Of a DNA stretch of 64,000 bases, positions 11,201-20,571 are shown in pieces. The stretch is from Mesorhizobium sp. M1D.F.Ca.ET.043.01.1.1 (GTDB taxonomy: Bacteria > Pseudomonadota > Alphaproteobacteria > Rhizobiales > Rhizobiaceae). The notes under the pieces were generated by a model that saw only the letters and a program-made list of their open reading frames with translations, searched no databases and was not told the DNA's origin. The position numbers were made by a program, and so were the translations under genes. The stretch is taken from NCBI RefSeq assembly GCF_003952385.1, contig NZ_CP034444.1:6523001-6587000 (forward strand), in the 5' to 3' direction. How positions within the stretch are numbered: position 1 is the first letter of the stretch; each line of letters opens with the position of its first letter.

Positions 11201-11629
11201 CTTGCGTCGATCGTGTCGACCAAGCCCGCCGGCGACACGCGCAGCCTCAACCAGGCGGTGAAGGCCGATATCGACACCTCAAGAGTGCAGTTCGAGCGCG
11301 GCTTCGCGGAGATCGACAAGGGGGTCGGCTATCTCAGGCTGGCCAACGGCGTGCTGCGCGGTCCGCGCATCGGCACCACCTTCCAGGGCACGCTCTATGA
11401 TCAGGACAACAATATGGACATGACCGGCACCTTCATGCCGGTCTATGGGCTTAACCGCATTTTTGGCGAATTGCCTCTGTTCGGCCCGCTGCTCGGCAAC
11501 GGCCGCGACCGCGGCCTGATCGGCGTGACCTACCGGCTGCGCGGCAACGCGAACAAACCGACGCTCAACATCAATCCGCTGTCCGTGGTGGCGCCCGGGA
11601 TATTCAGGTCGATCTTCGAATACAGGTGA
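8219..11629 (+). CDS. AsmA/TamB-like large envelope protein (DUF3971 type)
   Basis: A protein of about 1136 residues with one N-terminal membrane helix (FAGLCALVLLAAAGVFALGTSGIG) and a long, beta-rich, repetitive periplasmic region; the C terminus has the AsmA-like ending MTGTFMPVYGLNRIFGELPLFGPLLG followed by GLIGVTYRLRGNANKPTLNINPLS. Related proteins are thought to bridge the membranes and help phospholipid transport or outer-membrane integrity. The start is uncertain: TTG at 8219 (then DQEQPQHEK) is preferred over an ATG at 8120, which overlaps the bcp start, but a GTG just before RRRFRIIGR is also possible. It has no operon partner. Confidence 0.82.
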   Translation: MDQEQPQHEKIRFRRDEITDLGAFPSACGVPPLGRASVRRRFRIIGRVFAGLCALVLLAAAGVFALGTSGIGTERLRAEAETAIEKLAGVDVNVTVGPPRLTLDGSSFVALQVSDVSLKTADGKPMAEVGHVRFGMRLLPLLSGEVRLTSATFSDAHIMVAAMPSGGGDWTAALRNEDGLVDPEKVSAAVFSGANEALDAIREDSMRQVDLRNVEFELPAGGPVKRVTVAEATVAQTGTGSMELSSDASVDGRHVSLTASTARDPGAGRIASLDASLEVADASGTPVQGSSSGGNAVGQGGKLGSIALKLSGAEASGETPSRLTASLSLGGSVLDLGSRGLLPGDIDAKATLVAGSNKISIDSLLIKTGRSTFDFSGSIGPKPAAAGEEPSYRYDLVSDGSTLAPSESPEPALRFLARIAGVYQTKSRKLVAEQIGVRSGGPSEVLGTASLAFIDNGPPGVSLSLNVHDMPVSHVKQLWPWFSARNARLWVLDNLFGGRVVDANLQFQVVPGRLGNGVPLSGDEVFGRFQVEGSRFDTAGRIPPIRDAIGVVAFHGNDVDISLSSGSVYMPSGRTVSASGGTLTVKEANHSPVIGALDIDVAGEAPAIAELASYEPINAMRHIGLAPEDLGGTVTGHVRADIPLTSGVDTSRLDWLVALDYQDLSLAKPFEDQTLTEADGSITVSPDRAVISAKAKLNGIPAELDLVEPLEDNGPPRSRKVALVLDDKTRDATMPGLSPLLSGTIKVAIDKSGQDGQDVSADLTNARVDIPWAGWSKGPGIPAKVTFTMAKSGSTTTLSDFDLEGKSFSVDGDVTLVNGALSSARFSKVALNRGDDVAVSVKRSGKNYAVDVSGESLDARSLIKQFTSDVDTATKGAGADAISVSADVKSLTGFHDEVLSNLKLDYSGAGSRVNGLDVSATASSGAAITVKNMAGDGSRSLRMKSADAGAILRFLNIYEHMEGGAITLSLSGAGDGPMRGQVDASNFYVVNEPKLASIVSTKPAGDTRSLNQAVKADIDTSRVQFERGFAEIDKGVGYLRLANGVLRGPRIGTTFQGTLYDQDNNMDMTGTFMPVYGLNRIFGELPLFGPLLGNGRDRGLIGVTYRLRGNANKPTLNINPLSVVAPGIFRSIFEYR

Positions 11630-11723
11630 TGTCAAGCCCGATCACTTGGGCGACCAGGTTCGATGTGGGCGGATGCCCTGTCCCGCTTTACGCCGAAGAC
11701 GGATATGGATGTTCGCGAAGTCC

Positions 11724-12212
11724 TCATTCGCCCCTGGGGCGACGCTCCAGAATCACCAATCGCCGCATTGGCCGCCGCATCACAAAGGAGATGATGCGAG
11801 CCAGGCTTCCCAACAGATGGTTGCGTCGCACCTTCGCCGGCGCCGACCGCGTCTCGATTTGCTTGAAACCCCACCTTGAATAGGCGCCGGCATTGGGCGC
11901 AGCCGTGATCAGCCAAACGGGATTCGGATCGTTGGCGAGCAGCGCATCGATCATGCGCGAAGCGACCCCTTGGCCCCGCGCCTCTTTGGCAACGACGAGC
12001 GATCCGAGCTCGTGTGAGCCATCGGCATGTTTGCGTATCTGCACCGCGCCGATGATACGGCCTTCCATTGCCGCAACCAGGAAGTTCGGCCAGTCGATGC
12101 CGCTTGGGTTCAGACGCTCCGAATGCACCAACGCGCAAATCGCCTGTTGATCGCGCTCCGTCGCGCGACGAACGACAGCGGCCAACCGATCCATGCCAAA
12201 CGCCTCCCGCAC
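11724..12212 (-). CDS. GNAT-family N-acetyltransferase
   Basis: A 162-residue acetyl-CoA-dependent acyltransferase. Motif A is visible as LGSLVVAKEARGQGVASRMIDALL (acetyl-CoA-binding R/Q-x-x-G-x-G/A pattern), followed by NPVWLITAAPNAGAYSRWGFKQ. Two possible starts lie six residues apart (MREAFG or MDRLAA). The substrate is unknown; single-domain GNATs in this position can act on small amines or protein N termini. It is convergent with the AsmA-like gene and is followed, upstream on its own strand, by tyrS. Confidence 0.85.
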   Translation of the reverse strand: MREAFGMDRLAAVVRRATERDQQAICALVHSERLNPSGIDWPNFLVAAMEGRIIGAVQIRKHADGSHELGSLVVAKEARGQGVASRMIDALLANDPNPVWLITAAPNAGAYSRWGFKQIETRSAPAKVRRNHLLGSLARIISFVMRRPMRRLVILERRPRGE

Positions 12213-12319
12213 CGCGATCCGGTCGTATTCCGGCAGCAGGAAGTTTGAGGAGGCGTGTTTCTACCGAATGTCGTTGCGGCCGCGCTTATGTTTCAGCCGG
12301 TTGCTGCGGCAGCCTTATG

Positions 12320-13573
12320 TCAGGTCGGCCGCACCAACACGTGCTTCTTCCTGCCGAGCGAGAGTTTTACGACACCTTCGGCACCCAGATCCTCAAACGT
12401 CACCACACGGCGGTCGTCCGTCACCGGCTGGTCGTTGAGACGCACCGCGCCGCCCTGGATGTGCCGGCGCGCCTCGCCGTTGGAGGCCGCGAGCCCGGCG
12501 GTCACGAACAGCGACAGGATGCCGATGCCGGCCTCGAGATCGGCCCTGGCCACCTCGACGCTCGGCAGCGTGTCGGCGAGCGCGCCTTCCTCGAAGGTCT
12601 TGCGCGCGGTCTCGCTCGCCGTTTCGGCAGCCTCACGGCCGTGCAGCATGGCGGTTATCTCAGTGGCGAGGATCTTCTTCGCCTCGTTGATCTCCGAGCC
12701 GCCGAGCTTTTCGAGCCGCGCCACCTCGTCGAGTGGCAGTGTCGTGTAGAGCTTCAGGAAGCGGCCGACATCGGCGTCCTCGGTGTTGCGCCAGTACTGC
12801 CAGAACTCGTAAGGCGACAGCATATCCGCATCGAGCCAGACCGCGCCCGAGGCGGACTTGCCCATCTTGGCGCCGGACGAGGTGGTGAGCAGCGGTGTCG
12901 TCATCGCATAGAGCTGCGCATTCTCCATGCGGTGGCCAAGGTCGATGCCGTTGACGATGTTGCCCCACTGGTCGGAACCGCCCATCTGCAGCCGGCAGCC
13001 GAAGCGCTTGTAGAGCTCGACGAAGTCGTAGGCCTGCAGGATCATGTAGTTGAACTCGAGGAACGACAGCGACTGCTCGCGGTCGAGCCTGAGCTTCACG
13101 GAATCGAAGGCCAGCATGCGGTTGACCGAGAAATGCCGGCCGACATCGCGCAGGAAATTGACGTAGTTGATCTCCATCAGCCAGTCGGCATTGTTGACCA
13201 TGGTGGCGTCGCCGGCGCCGCCGCCGAATTTGAGATAGGGCGCGAAATTGCGGCGGATGCCGGCGAGGTTGTCGTCGATGTCCTGCGGCGTCAGCAGCTT
13301 GCGCGCCTCGTCCTTGAAGGAAGGATCGCCGATCATCGAGGTGCCGCCGCCCATCAGCGCGATCGGCCGGTGGCCGGTCTGCTGCAGCCAGTGGAGCATC
13401 ATGATCTGGATCAGCGATCCGGCATGCAGGCTCTTGGCGGTCGCGTCGAAGCCGATATAGGCGCTCACCGTTTCCTTGGCGAAAAGCTGGTCGAGGCCAG
13501 CCTCATCCGAAATCTGGTGGATGAAGCCGCGCTCGCTCATGACGCGCAAGAAATCGGACTTGAAGGCAGACAT
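12320..13573 (-). CDS. tyrS: Tyrosyl-tRNA synthetase
   Basis: A 417-residue class I aminoacyl-tRNA synthetase charging tRNA-Tyr. The HIGH-equivalent HAGSL lies near residue 51, the tyrosine-binding [12 protein letters not shown] and [10 protein letters not shown] follow, and the KMSKS loop is KMGKSASG. The C-terminal S4-like RNA-binding domain is seen in [14 protein letters not shown]. Length is normal for the bacterial TyrRS family. It is apparently monocistronic; the region upstream is filled by tandem palindromic repeats. Confidence 0.97.
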   Translation of the reverse strand: MSAFKSDFLRVMSERGFIHQISDEAGLDQLFAKETVSAYIGFDATAKSLHAGSLIQIMMLHWLQQTGHRPIALMGGGTSMIGDPSFKDEARKLLTPQDIDDNLAGIRRNFAPYLKFGGGAGDATMVNNADWLMEINYVNFLRDVGRHFSVNRMLAFDSVKLRLDREQSLSFLEFNYMILQAYDFVELYKRFGCRLQMGGSDQWGNIVNGIDLGHRMENAQLYAMTTPLLTTSSGAKMGKSASGAVWLDADMLSPYEFWQYWRNTEDADVGRFLKLYTTLPLDEVARLEKLGGSEINEAKKILATEITAMLHGREAAETASETARKTFEEGALADTLPSVEVARADLEAGIGILSLFVTAGLAASNGEARRHIQGGAVRLNDQPVTDDRRVVTFEDLGAEGVVKLSLGRKKHVLVRPT

Positions 13574-13642
13574 CTTTTATTCCCGGAGTTCGCCCGGAAC
13601 CCGGCCGAGCGTGACGTGAAGGGGCGCGTTTAGCATCAGCGG

Positions 13643-13797
13643 GCGATCAGCAAAAGTGGTTTCCGGTTTTGCGTCCGATCGCCCGCCACTGAAATTGCGC
13701 GATCAGCAAAAGTGGTTTCCGGTTTTGCGTCCGATCGCCCGTCACTGAAATTGCGCGATCAGCAAAAGTGGTTCCGGCCTTGCGTTTGATCGCCCGC
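13643..13797. repeat. Three-copy 56-bp tandem palindromic repeat
   Basis: Three head-to-tail units start at 13643, 13699 and 13755 (period exactly 56). Units 1 and 2 are almost identical; unit 3 has several changes (GGTTCCGGCCTTGCGTTTG). Each unit contains inverted arms GCGATC-A-GCAAAA and TTTTGC-GTCC-GATCGC around GTGGTTTCCGG, so each can form a hairpin. It fills much of the 347-bp gap between tyrS and the glycosyltransferase gene; outside it I see no gene there. Confidence 0.9.
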
Positions 13798-13920
13798 AAC
13801 GCCGCGCATCCTTGCTTCGCCCGTTCTGCTGGCGTAATGAGGCGCCCGCGCAAGGGCAGCGCGCTCCCCAAGCGCCGCGACGGGGCCATCCCGCAATCTC
13901 AGATCGGACAAGCTCCCGCG

Positions 13921-15564
13921 ATGAACAGGAACATCCTCATCCTCTTTCTGTTCAGCATCCTTGTGACCGTCAGCGGGCTGGCAAGCCTGCCGCCGGTCGA
14001 CCGCGACGAATCTCGTTTTGTCCAGTCGACCAAGCAGATGGTCGAAAGCGGCGACTATATCGACATCCGTCTGCAGGATGTGACGCGCTACAAGAAACCG
14101 ATCGGCATCTACTGGCTGCAATCGGCGGCGGTCGCGCTGAGCGGCGAGGGGGCGCAAGCCCCGATCTGGGTCTATCGCCTGGTTTCCATGCTCGGCATCG
14201 CGCTCGCCGTCGTCGGCGTCGGCTGGACGGGCACAAAGCTCTTCGGCGCCAATGCCGGCCTTGCCGCCGGGCTGATGATGGCGGCGATCTTCGCCACCGC
14301 CTTCGAGGGCCGCGACGCCAAGACCGACGCGATGCTTCTGGCCTGCTGCGTGGCGGCGCAAGGCGCGCTGGCGCAGGTCTATCTGGCCGCGCGCCGCAAA
14401 GAGCCGGTGGCCGTCCATCTGCCCTGGATCTTCTGGATCGCGCAGGGGCTGGGCATCCTCATCAAAGGGCCTGTTGCCCCGCTCTTGTCGCTGCTCACGG
14501 CCGCGGCGCTGTTCGCCTTCGACCGCGACTGGCGCTGGCTTTTGAAACTGAAGCTGGTGCGCGGCGTCGCAATCGTGCTCGTCATCGTGCTGCCCTGGCT
14601 CATCCTCATCAGCTGGAAGAGCGGCGGCGCCTTCTTCCAGGAGGCGGTCGGCAAGGACATGCTGAACAAGGTGGCGCAAGGCGAGGAATCGCACGGCTTG
14701 CCGCCCGGCTTCTACATGCTCACCTACTCGCTGTTCATGTGGCCCTTCGGTTTGATCGCGGTCGGCGCCGGGCTGCAGGCCATCAACCGCTTCCGGGACG
14801 ATCCGCGCCTGCGCTTCTGTCTCTCCTGGTATATCCCGTTCTGGCTGGTCTTCGAGGCGATCCCAACCAAGCTGCCGCACTATGTGATGCCGGCCTATCC
14901 CGGCATGGCGCTGCTCATCGGCTGGCTGCTGACCTTGCCGGCCGACCAGGCCAACGCGCCGCTGAAGCGCTGGCAGAACTGGCTGTGGTGGGCGACGGCC
15001 TTCGGCGTGGTCGTGGTATCCATCGGGCTGGCCGCAGTGTGCATCGGGGCGCCGATCTATTTCGCCAAAGCCTTCTCCTGGTGGAGCCTCCCGGCGGCGA
15101 TAGCCGCTCTGATCACCGGCTATCTCGCCTTCCCGCGCCAATTGCAGGTGCCGCTCGGACGCATCGCGGCGATCGCCGTCGGCGCCGGCATCACCTTCAG
15201 CCTGCTGTTCGGGGCCATTGCACCATCGCTGAAGCCGATCTGGCTGAGCCCCGCGATCAAGTCATTGGTCGATGCCAACCGTCCTTGCGATACCACTGTC
15301 CTCGCCTCGTCTCCCTATCACGAACCGAGCGTGGTGTTCTTGGTCGGCACCAACACCGTGCTGACCGATGTCGACGGCGTCGCAAAACACCTGGCTGCCG
15401 ATCCTGCCTGCGCGCTGGGACTTGCCCCAATCAAGGACGAGCAGAAGCTCAACGAACTGCTTGCCGGGCAGGGCAAGTCGGCGAAGCGGCTTACCGAGAT
15501 CGACGGGCTCAACTATTCGTCAGGAGACAAGCTGGCGCTCGGCCTATATCGGGTGGCCCCGTGA
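13921..15564 (+). CDS. GT-C family glycosyltransferase (ArnT/PMT-like), integral membrane
   Basis: A 547-residue membrane protein with about 12 hydrophobic segments. Near the N terminus the first periplasmic loop has PPVDRDESRF with the acidic pair typical of GT-C enzymes, then KKPIGIYWLQSAAV, the ArnT-family K-P-P/I-x-x-Y-W motif; a soluble C-terminal part follows the last helix. Such enzymes transfer a sugar from a polyprenyl-phosphate carrier to lipid A, another envelope glycan or protein at the periplasmic face. The start is ATG at 13921 after the repeat region. It is followed after 40 bp by a PAP2 phosphatase gene, suggesting a joint role in lipid-linked sugar chemistry. The acceptor is unknown. 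Confidence 0.88.
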   Translation: MNRNILILFLFSILVTVSGLASLPPVDRDESRFVQSTKQMVESGDYIDIRLQDVTRYKKPIGIYWLQSAAVALSGEGAQAPIWVYRLVSMLGIALAVVGVGWTGTKLFGANAGLAAGLMMAAIFATAFEGRDAKTDAMLLACCVAAQGALAQVYLAARRKEPVAVHLPWIFWIAQGLGILIKGPVAPLLSLLTAAALFAFDRDWRWLLKLKLVRGVAIVLVIVLPWLILISWKSGGAFFQEAVGKDMLNKVAQGEESHGLPPGFYMLTYSLFMWPFGLIAVGAGLQAINRFRDDPRLRFCLSWYIPFWLVFEAIPTKLPHYVMPAYPGMALLIGWLLTLPADQANAPLKRWQNWLWWATAFGVVVVSIGLAAVCIGAPIYFAKAFSWWSLPAAIAALITGYLAFPRQLQVPLGRIAAIAVGAGITFSLLFGAIAPSLKPIWLSPAIKSLVDANRPCDTTVLASSPYHEPSVVFLVGTNTVLTDVDGVAKHLAADPACALGLAPIKDEQKLNELLAGQGKSAKRLTEIDGLNYSSGDKLALGLYRVAP

Positions 15565-15604
15565 GGAATAGTATCGGGTCCCAAACCCCCCTGTAGATTC
15601 AACC

Positions 15605-16456
15605 ATGTCCGCCGTCGCCCTCTACCGCCGTTCGTTCGCCAATTTCCTCGACACGATTGCGATCGTGAGGCGACGCTTTGCCGTGCGCCCGGCGCGCTAC
15701 CCGCAAATTGCATGGCCGGTTTGGGCACTCGCCTGGGTGCTGCTTGCCGCGGCCGCTTTCCTTAGCCTCGATTGCGCCGCCGGCAGGATGCGCGGAGAGT
15801 GGACGCCCGGCTTCGTCCATTTCACCGATTTCTTCACCGATTTCGGCCTGGGCGGCTGGTACCTCATCCCCGCGGCTCTTTGTCTCGTCGCGGCCAATCT
15901 GACGGACTGGCGGCGCCTTTCCCGGCAAACGCGGCTGCTCGTCTACAACTGGACGTGCCTTGCCTTCCTGGTGCTTTGCGCCGTCGGCCTTTCCGGGCTC
16001 GCGGTCAATTTGCTGAAATACGGCATCGGCCGCGCGCGCCCGCTCTATTTCAACGACTTCGGCGTGCTGTCGCTGCATCCCTTCGCCATGGATGCGCGCT
16101 TCGCCGGTTTTCCGTCCGGTCACGCCACGACGATGGGAGCGGTGTTCGGCATCCTGCTGCTCTTGTTCCCAAAACGCTGGCATATCGCGCTGGCGGTCAC
16201 GGCCTGCATCGCCTCGACGCGCGTCTTCGTCGGCGCGCATTATCCGAGCGACACGGTGGCTGGCTTCGGGCTTGGTCTTGCCTTCGCGATCGTCTCGGGA
16301 CTGGTCTTCGCGCGGCTCGGCTTCATCTTCCGGCGGCCATCCTCGAGCAGACCGGTGCCCAAGCGCACGTTCCGGCTGGGATGGTCGAGCGGGCCCAAAG
16401 ACAGAATAGCGTCAGCTCGGCAGAGCCGCGAAAACCTGTCAGCCGATCACCCTTAG
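15605..16456 (+). CDS. PAP2-family membrane phosphatase
   Basis: A 283-residue integral membrane protein of the type 2 phosphatidic acid phosphatase family. The three signature motifs are present: KYGIGRARP (KxxxxxxRP), PSGHATT (PSGH) and SRVFVGAHYPSD (SRxxxxxHxxxD), the last two on the periplasmic side with the catalytic His residues. About six hydrophobic segments are visible. Substrates in this family include undecaprenyl diphosphate, phosphatidylglycerol phosphate and lipid A 1-phosphate (LpxE type); none can be picked from sequence. It is probably cotranscribed with the upstream glycosyltransferase. Confidence 0.9.
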   Translation: MSAVALYRRSFANFLDTIAIVRRRFAVRPARYPQIAWPVWALAWVLLAAAAFLSLDCAAGRMRGEWTPGFVHFTDFFTDFGLGGWYLIPAALCLVAANLTDWRRLSRQTRLLVYNWTCLAFLVLCAVGLSGLAVNLLKYGIGRARPLYFNDFGVLSLHPFAMDARFAGFPSGHATTMGAVFGILLLLFPKRWHIALAVTACIASTRVFVGAHYPSDTVAGFGLGLAFAIVSGLVFARLGFIFRRPSSSRPVPKRTFRLGWSSGPKDRIASARQSRENLSADHP

Positions 16457-16503
16457 AGCGGTTCAGCGTTTCATGGCTATTTGCCGCCGAGACCGCCCGC
16501 AGC

Positions 16504-17178
16504 CTATCTCAGCCGCTTCGGCCGCGGATCGGCGAGCTCGCCCGCCAGTCGCCGGTCGAGGTAGTCGGCGCACTCGTCGATCAGCAGTTCGGCGTGGTTG
16601 GCAAAGAAATGGTTCGCGCCGGAGATCGTCTTCTGCGTGATGGTGATGCCCTTTTGCGTGTGCAGCTTGTCGACCAGCGTCTGCACGTCCTTCGGTGGCG
16701 CCACCTTGTCGGCATCGCCGTGGATGATGAGCCCGGACGACGGGCAGGGCGCCAGGAAGGAGAAGTCGTAGGTGTTGGGCTGCGGGGCGACCGAGATGAA
16801 GCCCTCGATCTCCGGCCGGCGCATGAGCAGCTGCATGCCGATCCACGAGCCGAAGGAATAGCCGGCAACCCAGCAGCTCTTGGAATCCGGATGCAGCGAC
16901 TGCACCCAGTCTAGCGCGGCGGCAGCGTCCGACAGTTCGCCGGTGCCATGGTCGAACTCGCCCTGACTGCGGCCGATGCCGCGGAAATTGAAGCGAAGCG
17001 TGGTGAAATCGCGCTTCTGGAACATGTAGAAGAGGTCGTAGACGATCTTGTTGTTCATCGTGCCGCCGAATTGCGGGTGCGGGTGCAGCACGATGGCGAT
17101 GGGCGCGCTCTTTTCCTTGGAAGGCTGGTAGCGTCCCTCCAGGCGACCAGCCGGACCGGCGAAAATGACCTCAGGCAT
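16504..17178 (-). CDS. Alpha/beta hydrolase, conserved alphaproteobacterial type
   Basis: A 224-residue cytoplasmic alpha/beta-hydrolase. The nucleophile elbow is GYSFGSW with Ser near residue 107, an oxyanion-like HPHPQFGGTMNN lies near residue 30, the acid is in IHGDADKVAPP and the His in SGANHFF. The family is widespread in alphaproteobacteria without a settled substrate. The start is ATG at 17176-17178 (MPEVIF) with GTGGAG seven bases upstream; an in-frame GTG four codons earlier overlaps that site and is rejected. It is divergent from the suf operon. Confidence 0.88.
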   Translation of the reverse strand: MPEVIFAGPAGRLEGRYQPSKEKSAPIAIVLHPHPQFGGTMNNKIVYDLFYMFQKRDFTTLRFNFRGIGRSQGEFDHGTGELSDAAAALDWVQSLHPDSKSCWVAGYSFGSWIGMQLLMRRPEIEGFISVAPQPNTYDFSFLAPCPSSGLIIHGDADKVAPPKDVQTLVDKLHTQKGITITQKTISGANHFFANHAELLIDECADYLDRRLAGELADPRPKRLR

Positions 17179-17282
17179 AAAATACTCCACGTGGCATTCG
17201 AAGGCGCTTTCCCTTGGCCCGGACTCTTCCTTTGGCCCATTCTGTGGCCTTGACGCCGGGCAAGCGTCTTCCTAGAAGCTAG

Positions 17283-17299
17283 TTTAGAATTGTTCAAAA
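17283..17299. promoter_or_regulatory. Candidate Irr-binding ICE box upstream of suf operon
   Basis: TTTAGAA-TTG-TTCAAAA matches the rhizobial iron control element TTTAGAA-N3-TTCTAAA at 13 of 14 fixed positions. It lies about 135 bp before the first suf gene. Irr and RirA control of the suf operon is known in rhizobia. A second inverted repeat, CCTTG-N6-CAAGG, is at 17365-17380. Confidence 0.65.
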
Positions 17300-17433
17300 C
17301 TGGGTGGCCGAAAACGCAATGGTCCGGTCGCCCGCGCCGCAAGCCGGGTAAATAGGACGGCTTGCCTTGCAATTTCAAGGAAATAACGCGCTATCCTCGC
17401 GGATTGGCTGCTGACGGGACCGACGGAAGGAAA

Positions 17434-18648
17434 ATGGCCGCAACTCGCGCCTATCTCGACTACAACGCCAGCGCACCTCTCATGGCAGAGGCGCGGTCGG
17501 CGATGGTCGCCGCGCTCGATGCCGCCAATCCGTCGTCGGTGCACTCGGAGGGCCGCGCGGCGCGCCGGCTGATCGAGGACGCCAGGCGCGACGTGGCAAG
17601 GCTGGTCAACGCCAGGCCCGAACATGTCGTGTTCACCTCGGGCGCGACGGAAGCCGCGTCGACGCTGCTCACCCCCGACTGGCAGATGGGGCGCGGCGCC
17701 ATCCGCATGAGCCGCCTTTACGTCTCTGAGGCCGACCATCCCTGCGTGCTCGGTGGCGGACGTTTTCCGGCCGCGCAGGTGACGCGGATCGGCGTCGATC
17801 GGAACGGCGTTGCCGACCTCGACGCGCTGGCCAAGGCGCTGGCCGCGCACGACAGGGCCGACGGCCTGCCGCTGGTGGCGATCCATGCCGCCAATAACGA
17901 GACGGGTGTCGTTCAGCCGGTCGGCCGCATCGCGGAGATCGTCAAGCGGGAGGGCGGTGTGCTGGTGGTCGACGCCGTGCAAGCTGCCGGGCGGATTCCG
18001 ATCGACATGTCAGCCGGTTATGCCGACTATCTGATCCTGTCCTCGCACAAGATCGGCGGCCCAAAGGGCGTCGGCGCCATCGTCGCCCAGACCGACCTGA
18101 TGATGCCGCAGCCGCTGATCAATGGCGGCGGCCAGGAAAAGGGCCATCGCGCCGGCACGGAGAATCTTCCCGGCATCGCCGGTTTCGGCGCTGCGGCGCG
18201 GGCAGCACTCGCCGGCCTGGATGCGATGGATGCGGTCGCGCATTGTCGCGACGAGATCGAGGCGATCCTGAAGGAGCTCGCCCCCGACGCGGAAATCTTT
18301 GGAGCGGCGGCGCCACGGCTTGCCAACACGACATTCTTCGCTATTCCAGGCGTCAAGGCCGAAACGGCGCAGATCGGCTTCGATCTCGCCGGCGTTGCGT
18401 TGTCAGCCGGTTCAGCCTGCTCGTCGGGAAAGGTCGGGCCAAGCCATGTGCTGAAGGCGATGGGCCACGGCGACAGCCTCGGCGCCCTGCGCGTCTCGAT
18501 CGGCCGCGCCACGGGTGGCGAGGAGATCGAGGCGTTCCGGAAAGCCCTGGGGGCGTTGTCGCGCGCCGGGCCGGGAAGGAAAAAGCTGCCTGACGGCGGC
18601 AGGAGCATCGGATGCGGGCCCAGGGCTCCCGAATCCGGTTCGAAATGA
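17434..18648 (+). CDS. sufS2: Cysteine desulfurase, first gene of suf operon
   Basis: A 404-residue class V PLP enzyme that removes sulphur from L-cysteine to give an enzyme persulfide. The PLP Lys is in LSSHKIGGPKG, the catalytic Cys in SAGSACSSGKV, and AANNETG is the family's PLP-contact motif. It is more like NifS/IscS than the SufS encoded later at 22729, so the operon has two desulfurases, as in the sufS2-B-C-D-S1-X-A order known from rhizobia. The start is ATG at 17434 with GGAAGGA upstream; the longer frame has no support. The last residues are Arg/Gly/Pro-rich. Iron control through the ICE box upstream is likely. Confidence 0.92.
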   Translation: MAATRAYLDYNASAPLMAEARSAMVAALDAANPSSVHSEGRAARRLIEDARRDVARLVNARPEHVVFTSGATEAASTLLTPDWQMGRGAIRMSRLYVSEADHPCVLGGGRFPAAQVTRIGVDRNGVADLDALAKALAAHDRADGLPLVAIHAANNETGVVQPVGRIAEIVKREGGVLVVDAVQAAGRIPIDMSAGYADYLILSSHKIGGPKGVGAIVAQTDLMMPQPLINGGGQEKGHRAGTENLPGIAGFGAAARAALAGLDAMDAVAHCRDEIEAILKELAPDAEIFGAAAPRLANTTFFAIPGVKAETAQIGFDLAGVALSAGSACSSGKVGPSHVLKAMGHGDSLGALRVSIGRATGGEEIEAFRKALGALSRAGPGRKKLPDGGRSIGCGPRAPESGSK

Positions 18649-18826
18649 AATTCAGGCCATTCGGCCTGGTAGAGCCGTGCGTTTTGTCTTGGCCGGGTGA
18701 ATTCCCGGTCGAAACGCACTATATGGAGCTTACGCCGCTCCGGGCGCCTCGCAGGTGCCCGGTCCCAAGCGGTGCCATAGTTTGAAAACTGCCGGGCCTT
18801 GACCCCGGCGTGGATGGAGAACGCTT

Positions 18827-20340
<1,514 letters not shown>

Positions 20341-20344
<4 letters not shown>

Positions 20345-20538
20345 CAAAGGCGCCCAAACGTGAATCCGCAGAAAAGCACGTCTATCTGCGGGATCGAATG
20401 GACAGCTGGGAACAGAGGCTGCAACTGGCATTGTGTTTGGGCGCCGCGGGTGTTGCGTTGCTTGTCGCGGCCTATTCGCCGGCTGGCTTTTGGCAGGGGC
20501 TTTTGGAAGCCTTGAAGCAGTTGATAAATCGGATTTAG
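20341..20538 (+). CDS. Small single-pass membrane protein between sufB and sufC, unknown
   Basis: A 65-residue frame starting at GTG 20341 whose GTGA overlaps the sufB stop, giving tight translational coupling. The protein has a charged N terminus ([25 protein letters not shown]), one hydrophobic segment at about residues 31-48 ([18 protein letters not shown]), and an amphipathic end ([16 protein letters not shown]). sufC follows 33 bp later. An internal ATG at 20398 is an alternative start. I know of no Suf protein of this kind; the frame fills the gap almost completely and reads like a protein, but conservation is untested. Confidence 0.6.
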
Positions 20539-20571
20539 CCGGGCAGGCGGCTACGGATAGGACGAACAAGA

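Noticed and set aside
13643..13797. CRISPR array
   Set aside because: The three units are contiguous at a 56-bp period with no unique spacers; no cas genes are nearby.
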